Shown: in pieces, positions 57,716 through 64,000 of the stretch
How the letters are laid out: each line of letters starts with the position of its first letter
How positions within the stretch are numbered: position 1 is the stretch's first letter
Origin: Puccinia triticina
Taxonomy: Eukaryota > Basidiomycota > Pucciniomycetes > Pucciniales > Pucciniaceae
Direction of reading: 5' to 3'
DNA: 64,000 bases
NCBI RefSeq assembly: GCF_026914185.1
Contig: NC_070564.1
Span: 5,766,001 to 5,830,000, forward strand
The notes under the pieces: generated by a model
The model's input: only the letters and a program-made list of their open reading frames with translations
Told to the model about the DNA's origin: nothing
Databases searched by the model: none
Made by a program: the position numbers and the translations under genes

Positions 57716-58081
57716 TGACAAATACGGGTGCGGGGCGCCAGAGCGGCCGGCAGGTTTTCTGGGTGTGCGGTGCTGCGGAGGAAAGGGGCAATGGATGCCC
57801 TAGGCACGGTGCGGATTAGAGTTGCAGAGGGGGGGCGCATTACTTGAGCGCAGAGCGGCGGTCAGATGCAGCGGAGTTGCGCATGCGGAGAGGAGCAGGC
57901 TGCGCAGTCCAGGCAGTCCAGCGAGGACTTTCTAGTAGCGGCGCGGAGCTGGGTGAAGCCGCGGCAGCTGAAGCGGGCTGCGCCAGCGGGCACAGATGGG
58001 GCGGAGGCAGGGAGTAGGATCCCAAGCCTCTGGAAGCTAGGCAGGGGCGTGGATGATGGATGCGAGTTTTGTCCCTTTTTT
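57716..58081. other. GC-rich spacer
   Basis: GCGGAG, GCGCGGAGC and GTGCGGGGCG words recur. No gene is recognised. Similar GCGGAGC words appear at 63690-63790. Confidence 0.3.
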
Positions 58082-58190
58082 CCTTTGGCTATTAGCCAAA
58101 GAAAATAATGCATTTTTCTTTGGCTAAAAGCCAAAGGGCAGCAGAGCTGACCGGGCCAGCTCCACTGGAGCTGGCGTGCTGGATGAGCTG
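58082..58190 (+). repeat. CTTTGGCT double hairpin, copy 1
   Basis: CCTTTGGCTATTAGCCAAAG is followed by TTTCTTTGGCTAAAAGCCAAAG, giving two stems back to back, and then GAGCTGACCGGGCCAGCTCCACTGGAGCTGG. The reverse complement of this unit is at about 61425-61526. Confidence 0.7.
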
Positions 58191-58462
58191 GCATACATTG
58201 TATTGATGTATCCAATACATACCAATACTATGTTTGCTGTATCTGATACAAAGCGACACAATGTATTGCTGTATCTGATACAAAGCAAGAAAATGTATTG
58301 CTGTAACCAAAAAATAGCAATACATTGTATTGATGTATCCAATACATACCAATGTATCCAATACGTACCAATCCGTAACAATACAAGGTATCTTTGAATT
58401 TGGTACGTATCCGATACATGCCAATACATATCCAATACATGCTGATATGTATCTAATACATA
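58190..58462. repeat. Array of GTATTGATGTATCCAATACATACC-like units
   Basis: CAATACATTGTATTG, GTATCCAATACATACCAA, GTATCTGATACAAAGC alternate about every 30-45 bp. AATACATACCAATAC is also the insertion context of T1 copy 2, which splits this array at a TA; the array motif resumes for a few bases at 60131. Confidence 0.65.
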
Positions 58463-60130
58463 CACGGCAGTTGCACATCGCCGCCAAAGCGCCCAAAGTT
58501 CGGCCGTCAATTTGACGGACGCGCCCCAGCCATTCATGACCGTTCACATGCCGGCCTCCGGTCAACCGTCAAGCGGACCGCCGAACTTGGCGGCACCCCC
58601 GCCAATGCGCAATCAGAGAACGCGCTGGCGAAACATAGGGCACCTTGACCCATCCGGCAACTCGCCGTCCAACCCGAGACCCTACAAAAACCGGTCAGGG
58701 CTTTTTGACCGCCCTTTGACCACAAATCGCCGGCGATTTGCCCGCTAATCACGCAGGTTTGACCCAGTTTGTTGGGTCGACTCGCATGGCACTCTCAAAA
58801 AGTTTTTATGGCCGCCAGGGCACTTTTTTTTGGTTTTTATGGTTTTTTTACATCGCTTTTGTTCTTTTTTTGGCTCTTCTATGTTTTTTTTCAGCTTTTT
58901 CTATGAATAAATGACAAGAGGGAAATGGGAGAGAAAAATCAATTTGATACCGAGCTAGAGGGAGAGTGCGGCTTCTCTTTCCAGAAGCGCCAACAACTCT
59001 GCCTGCGGTGGTTCGTCCCCATACTTATTTATACGCGGAGGGCACACCTGAGCATCATCCGGCGAGTCCGGGGCAGGGCTGAGTCTGTCGAGGCCATAGA
59101 CCGAGCAGGCCGTCGCTTCGTTGCCACTAAAGAGGGTTGTGTTGATGTCGAACCCAACAATCGTGCCTGAGGGAACGCCGAGTTTGATGATCACCCTTTA
59201 TGGAGACGGCAACAATCGAGCTGCCCAATGCCTTGCTTGACAACTCTGCGGGGGAGAAGCAAATGAGGAGCATCAGCCTCTCGGTCTCTCAGCCACACCA
59301 CCCAGTTCTCGAGGACCAACCGATAACAGAGCCGAAGTGCTGCTCGAACTCAGCCGGCGGGATGGGCTCATCATGGGCTTGGCGTGGTTGGCTGGTGCGG
59401 TGTTCCCTCAGCTTGGAGGCCGTGATGAGAAGAAAAGGCCTGGCCATCAGTGGCCGCACAAATCTCGGAGGGTCCTCGCAACGTTCCCTGTGGTTGGAAA
59501 GATCAACCAATAGTAAAAATAAGCTCAGAAGCGAGCAGGCGAGGAGGAAGACGAGGAGGAGCATTAGTTGAACGTGGCTCGGAAGAAGCCAATGGAGCCG
59601 AGCAAGGTGCAGAGCTCGATGGAGGATGTGAGAGCCGAGCGAGGTGCGGAGCTTGATGGAGGATGTGATGTGGAGGTGGGCGTGCTGTGGATGGGGTGTG
59701 GGCCGGGCAAGGAGGAGGCAGGGGCAGAGGGACACATCTGAGGATGTGGGTTGGTGAGGGTGGGGCAGATGGAGGGTGGCGGTGATCCGATGAGCGGACT
59801 TGGAAAAAATGAGAGGGCCAAGGGTGACGTGTCCCTCTGATGGGCGGACTTTTTCTTGGCCCTCTGCCCTTTTTTTGGGGTTAGCCTGGAGGCCGGCATC
59901 TTGCCACTGTTCCCACCGGCTGTTGTCAGGTCAAGCGCGTTTGTCGGCCAACCGACCCCAGGCAAGTTATGTTAAACTTGCCTGAAGTCAAGTGCCGGCT
60001 GTTCGGCTGTTAATTTGGCTGGCAGTTTGACGGCTGACCGGAGGCCGACAGGTGGGCGGTCAATCAGGCGGGTGTTTTGTCTTTGACGGCAGTTTTGACG
60101 GGCGAAACCTTAATCCGCGCAACTGCCGTG
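58463..60130 (-). mobile_element. TA-flanked TIR element T1, copy 2
   Basis: The ends CACGGCAGTTGC and GCAACTGCCGTG are flanked by TA (58461-58462, 60131-60132). At 1668 bp it matches copy 1 (36355-38951) in reverse orientation, without the solo LTR. The single CCGG at the LTR site is seen near 59357. It contains the same allantoicase fragment and the same A/T-rich stretch (TTTTTTTGGTTTTTATGG). It has no transposase gene. The high similarity suggests recent movement of both copies, driven by an element elsewhere. Confidence 0.9.
58925..59330 (-). pseudogene. Captured allantoicase fragment in T1 copy 2
   Basis: On the minus strand the frame from about 59194 to 58955 reads LGVPSGTIVGFDINTTLFSG, then NEATACSVYG, as in copy 1, with EQHFGSV upstream near 59330. 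The start differs slightly from copy 1 (IIKLG in place of IIELG, the usual residue in fungal allantoicases). The spoiled GW.ARS segment has the same in-frame stop as copy 1, so the damage predates the two copies. Confidence 0.6.
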
Positions 60131-60225
60131 TACCAATACCATTACAGTGTACTATACACCTTGCCAAGTTTTTTTTTAAAAAACTGCCCTAACCCCTAAC
60201 CTGCCCACTAACCCCCAAATGGGGC

Positions 60226-60312
60226 ATGGGGGCAGTGGGAATTGAAACAGCAACCTTGTTGTAAGGAGGTTTGCAGCCAGCGCAGCTGCAAACCACTAGG
60301 CTAACAACCATT
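60226..60312 (-). repeat. tRNA-like sequence (possible SINE head)
   Basis: On the minus strand GTTAGCCTAGTGGTTTGCA (A-box-like) is followed by a GTTTGCAGC...GCTGCAAAC stem and by GGTTGCTGTTTCAATTCC (B-box-like), with spacing close to that of a tRNA. The acceptor stem does not pair, so it is not a functional tRNA. It adjoins the L1 LTR target duplication. Confidence 0.45.
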
Positions 60313-60320
60313 GTTTGCGC

Positions 60321-61398
60321 TGTAAAGCTCAAAAGTGTTCCTGAGAACCTTTTGCTGAGTGCGGAAAGGGATGAATGAGGTTAACTCTGCCTTTCCTGGG
60401 TCACTAGACACTAAAACAAGCCCCCCAATCTACGATTGGAAGGTTTATGTAGTGATAGTGGAGGTGTATCAAAAGATAGCCTACTTTGAGCAGGTGGCTT
60501 AAGGGTTATGGTGATGTAGCTGATGAGTAAGTGTTGTAATGAGGTTGTAATTTGTATGTAAGGGTGTAAAACCACAATATAGAGTGGGGATAATACTGTA
60601 GAGTGAGCAAGTATTGTACTGTTATGGGGTAAGCTGAGTGCAAGTAGTTTGCTGCAAGAAATTACAACTGGGGGGAGGAGAGCCTCCTTAAATAGAAAAG
60701 AGTGAGACATTTTAGCTCCAGTGGAAGAAGAGAATGAGGGGTTTTAGCTGCCCTGAAGACTACAATGAGGTATTTTGGCTGTTGGTTGACAGGTCACATG
60801 AGGTCATGATGTCATATGAGGGAATTTAGCTAGTGAGAAATAGGAGGTGAGATGTTTTAGCTGGCCTGGCCTGTCAAATGATGTCATCTGCAAGCTGCAT
60901 GAGGGGTTTTTGCTATCTTGACACCTGCATGATTTCATCTGTCAACTGTCAGACTGCAGCCCCTATTACACTAGTCTGCATGCACCTGCATAAGACTGCA
61001 GAAGACTGCATAAGCCTGCATCAAGTGTGCATAACACTGCATGACATCTGCAAAGCACAATGAAATGAGTGCAGCTGATGAGGTAAAGTATATGTAAAGG
61101 TTAGACAAGCTGTCAGGGTGGTCCATGTAACGGATTACATGTCCTGGGTAAGTGTGGTTCATGTAACGGATTACATGACCTGAGTATGGTGTTTGTGTGT
61201 GTGAAACTGACTGATGGTGTCTTGAGAGGGTTGTATCTTCTGATCCAGGGGGGTTTAAGGTGTTTTTTCCATGGGGTCCTGTGTAGTTTTGGCCGTAGAA
61301 CCCAGTGGTGCCGCCATATTGGTTGATTTGAGAGTGTACATATGAGAAAAAAAGAAATTTTGAAATGGGCTAGATGGGCAACCATAAAGCATACCACA
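60321..61398 (+). mobile_element. Solo LTR, family L1, copy 2
   Basis: It starts TGTAAAGCTCAAAAG and ends GCATACCACA, 1078 bp, with exact GCGC duplications at 60317-60320 and 61399-61402. It is the same family and orientation as 24569-25658, with scattered substitutions and small indels. TTAAATAGAAAAG is kept. The exact duplication defines the LTR ends and confirms those of copy 1. Confidence 0.9.
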
Positions 61399-61424
61399 GC
61401 GCTTCCCAGGTTTTGTGGCTAGGT

Positions 61425-61526
61425 TCCTATGAGCTCAGCTCCGCCAGCCCGGCCAGCTCCAGCACTCCTTTGGCTTTTAGCCAAAGAAAAATGCACATTT
61501 TTCTTTGGCTAAGAGCTGAAGAACTA
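61425..61526 (-). repeat. CTTTGGCT double hairpin, copy 2
   Basis: GCCCGGCCAGCTCCAGCACTCC, CTTTGGCTTTTAGCCAAAG and TTTCTTTGGCTAAGAGC are the reverse complement of the unit at 58082-58190. The second stem has lost perfect pairing here. Confidence 0.65.
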
Positions 61527-61679
61527 TAGTGCCACAGGTGTGGAATGCATCATCTGTTACCCCCTGGTAACAGCTTTCAGCTCAGACAAATTTCACCTGA
61601 TGAACCTATATTGCTGGTCAGTGATAAGGTTAATGAGCCCATCTGATGCATGGCCCCACGTGGATCCAAACACTTGTTG

Positions 61680-61905
61680 GATCATGGACGGGGAGGCTTC
61701 AATGTGTCCGAGGAAAGCTCATGGCATCCGTGGATTTCATGGGTTGATCCCGTGGAGACCACCCCTGAGATGTTGGTGGTGACCTCGTGATACCCTGGAC
61801 CGTCATCTGCAGGTCCAACCTTGCCCACGGGTTCACCAAGGATTCCTCGCACATTTTCAGTGAGGTGCGCGTGGAGGTACTCCCGGGGTGTAGGGCCTTT
61901 GGGCC
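61680..61905. repeat. Dispersed repeat R3, copy 2
   Basis: GTGGATTTCATGGG, CCTGGACC, AACCTTGCCCACGGG, CAAGGATTCC and GTGGAGGTACTCCCGGGGTGTAG follow the same order as in 22290-22570. No coding content is seen. The left edge starts near GATCATGGACGGGG. Confidence 0.4.
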
Positions 61906-62338
61906 TTTGGGGATATTCAACGTGCCAAGTGAGAATAATGGGCATTTTTTGCCCCATTTTGTGAGAGAAAAAAACACCTCAAAACTTAGATCTGCAGGTC
62001 TAGAATTCTGTGGATTTAAGAAAGTGGGATAACTAAAGAAATGGCCTAAACAAACCAGTACAAATATCTGTCATGCGAGTAACGCCGGGGTCGTGCAAGT
62101 AATGCCGGCGTCAATGCTATGCTTTTGTATTAACCACATCTTACTCCACATGGTCATGAACAAACTATGAACCTATGGCCTGTGTCCCCGATTTCGTTTG
62201 AGCAAACTCAACGGATTTATTATTTAACACCCCCTGGAGCCCCAAATTTGGGGGCTATTGCCTTGTACTTTCATAACCAATAAGGGATTTCAAAGTTGGC
62301 CAGATGCAACTTACATGCACTTTTTGTCAGCTAGCTAC
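61906..62338. other. Possible LTR remnant upstream of a primer-site-like word
   Basis: CATGCGAGTAACGCCGG is repeated as CGTGCAAGTAATGCCGG (62077-62108). The stretch ends at 62338, where a tRNA-Met primer-site-like word begins. No matching LTR is in the window. Confidence 0.3.
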
Positions 62339-62350
62339 TGGTATCAGAGC
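62339..62350 (+). other. Primer-binding-site-like word TGGTATCAGAGC
   Basis: TGGTATCAGAGC is the classic primer binding site for initiator tRNA-Met in Copia-type elements. The preceding bases end in CTAC, not the expected CA, and no gag follows, so it would belong to a decayed element. Confidence 0.4.
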
Positions 62351-63180
62351 TAACTGATCAAATAGAAAAACAAATAAATACTAAAAATCTAAGTATAAAA
62401 TAAAAAGAAACTCCATCTGAGTAGCGCGCGGATGCGCAATGAAGTAGTCAGTATTTGTTTTGATAACCAAACGCGTCTACACAGTAAGTGTACTGCGTAA
62501 CTAAGAGCAGAAGAGTACACTGCGCGACTAAAGCGCTAAGAACAACAGACATACATAAAATATAGAGAAAGGACTGAGCTCATCAACGGGAGAAGAGCTC
62601 TTCCTCGGAAAAAAAATTACATATAAAGAGAGCGCTCATCTTCATGACAGAAAGAGACTAAGATTCTCCTTGTCAAAAGAAGATGAGCCCTAGACGAGAG
62701 AAAAAGAATAAAGAAATACCCTATAAATAGAGCGGGTGTTTCCTGAGTAAGAGATCCCCATCTTCATACACACCAACATTGTACATAGCACCTTCCACTC
62801 AAATACCCTTTCGACAGAAAGTTCACTCTGTTCAGTTGTTTGATTCCGTTTGAAGTTCGAAGACTTCTCAAGCGCTACTATACAAAGCGCTGAATAAACC
62901 ATCGCGGTTCTCTCCGAGGAAACCTAGTCTAGATTCCTGGTAGGTGAAGGTTTAACACAGCCAACTAGTGAGTCTCCTCAGTTTCTTCCTCTCAGAAAAT
63001 CCTTCTTCTGAAGGTTTTCACCGGGGTATCTCAGCAAAACAAACCTGATCATCAGGCCCCCGCTGCATCAGGCACTTTAATACCCCTGCTTAGCAGGCCC
63101 TGATAAGTTACGGAGGGCACTTAAATACCCTTAGCTCTTGGAGTTAAGCCCCTCCGCTAAAAAAATATAAAAGATATTTC
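62351..63180. other. Promoter-like and AATAAA-bearing stretch, possible LTR
   Basis: TATAAATAG at 62723, GAATAAACC at 62891 and a stretch of short inverted words (GCATCAGG/CCTGATAAG near 63060-63105) are compatible with an LTR of another family. Ends and duplications could not be fixed. No gene is seen. Confidence 0.3.
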
Positions 63181-63299
63181 TATTTTTTCCTTTATTTGCC
63201 AGTATTCCTTATCTGAAACCGCGCTACTACCTTTTTTACCACTACCATTTGGCACTTTTTGCAGCTGGTGTAGCTAGAAGACATTAGTCTTGGTATCAC

Positions 63300-63465
63300 C
63301 ACAGCTGAAACTTTTGCAAGTTGGTGTTCAAGTTCATTCTTGAACACTGAGTTGCAAAAGTGCATGCAAGCCACACTGTACTACACCCCCTAAGCCTTCT
63401 TGAATGTTTTTTTTTTGAAATTTGGTTTTCAATAAAAGCCTTGAACACCAACTTGCAAAAGTGCA
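63300..63465. repeat. Inverted repeat around GCAAGTTGGTGTTCAAG
   Basis: TTTTGCAAGTTGGTGTTCAAG at 63313 is the inverse of CTTGAACACCAACTTGCAAAA at 63442, with AAAGTGCATGCAAG repeated directly at 63357 and 63458. A 10-T tract lies between. It is likely a small fold-back element. Confidence 0.65.
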
Positions 63466-63599
63466 TGCAAGTTGTGCATGGCCAACTTTGAATCCCCCTA
63501 ATAGCTGTGCATGCAATAAATTGACCATGAACAACGTTGTGGTGATCAATTCTGGAACTCGTGTCAAATTGTCCATGGAGCTATCAGTGCGGCGCACAG

Positions 63600-63705
63600 G
63601 CGGTGCGGAAACAGTGCGGAAACAGTGCGGAAATGGTGCGGAAACAGTGCAGAAACAGTGCAGAAATGGTGCGGAAACGGTGCGGAAACGGTGCGGAATG
63701 GAGCG
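63600..63705. repeat. 12-bp tandem repeat GTGCGGAAACAG
   Basis: About nine units run head to tail with variants GTGCGGAAATG and GTGCAGAAACAG, then fade into GAGCGGAGTGGAGC. Every unit keeps all reading frames open because 12 is a multiple of three, which explains the artificial frames on both strands. Confidence 0.85.
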
Positions 63706-64000
63706 GAGTGGAGCGCACAACTGAAGGCGGCGGCGCGCGGAGCTTGACGGCGGAACTGGACTCAGACTAAGCAGGCCAGCGCGGACTGGATAGCGGAGGT
63801 GGTGATTGGGGGAAGCCTTGGCAGCCAGAAGGGTTAATCCTGACATCATAGGCTAGACAGGGGTGTGGAAGCTAGAGAGAGGAGTTTGATGGCGGTTGAA
63901 GGCAAGCGGCAGAGACAACAGGAGTTGGCGTGAGAGCAGAGCTTGGCGGATGACGTGCGTGTGTGTAAAGCACTTGGTGGATGACAAGTGTGCATGGAGT
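63706..64000. other. Right edge, no recognised feature
   Basis: GC-rich GCGGCGGCGCGCGG sequence gives way to mixed sequence with GATGACGTGCG/GATGACAAGTG words. No gene is seen. Confidence 0.3.

Noticed and set aside
58124..58565. Tyr/Ile-rich frames of up to 157 codons
   Set aside because: They are translations of the GTATCCAATACATACC array and run into T1 sequence.
60226..60312. A functional tRNA gene
   Set aside because: A-box-like and B-box-like words and an anticodon-like stem are present, but the acceptor stem does not pair and the sequence lies between transposon remnants.

Overview
The window looks like nuclear DNA of a rust fungus (Pucciniales), probably Puccinia-like. Short GT-AG introns (54-94 bp) break up every conserved gene. 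A KDZ transposase with a CxC1-type cysteine cluster, a family typical of basidiomycetes, is present. Most of the window consists of nested transposons and palindromic repeats. No database search was possible; the identifications rest on recognised motifs and on intron phases that agree across whole gene models.

Host genes form small islands. They are: a signal-peptide protein with four 34-residue repeats (1041-2442, minus); a nine-exon SERCA-type Ca2+-ATPase (10031-13694, plus); a 24-residue metallothionein split by one intron (39543-39699, minus); the mitochondrial ribosomal protein mL60/MRPL31 (48488-49136, plus); and mitochondrial enoyl-CoA hydratase (52978-54304, plus). The metallothionein, mL60 and the first exon of the secreted protein are too short to stand out as open reading frames and were found by joining exons.

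The centre (27496-38977) is one apparently complete KDZ DNA transposon. It has 130-bp terminal inverted repeats, a perfect 8-bp target duplication (TGTCTTGG), an uninterrupted nine-exon transposase model of 1006 residues, and a convergent four-exon gene for a 476-residue protein with an HMG-box-like segment. A second element (36355-38951, TA target duplication) inserted into its right inverted repeat and carries a fragment of an allantoicase gene. A solo LTR (37132-38055, CCGG duplication) then inserted into that. A second copy of the allantoicase-carrying element lies at 58463-60130 without the LTR, so it serves as an empty-site control.

The remainder is transposon debris. It includes a pair of related solo LTRs (24569-25658, 60321-61398), a Copia pol fragment, a broken hAT transposase, a fatty acid synthase beta-subunit pseudogene fragment, a RecQ-like helicase fragment, two CACCA-ended fold-back elements with 3-bp duplications, several MITEs with exact target duplications (two of them nested), and a dispersed family of short hairpins (CCCTCC...GGAGGG followed by TTAAG). 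Large stretches hold only low-complexity or palindromic sequence.
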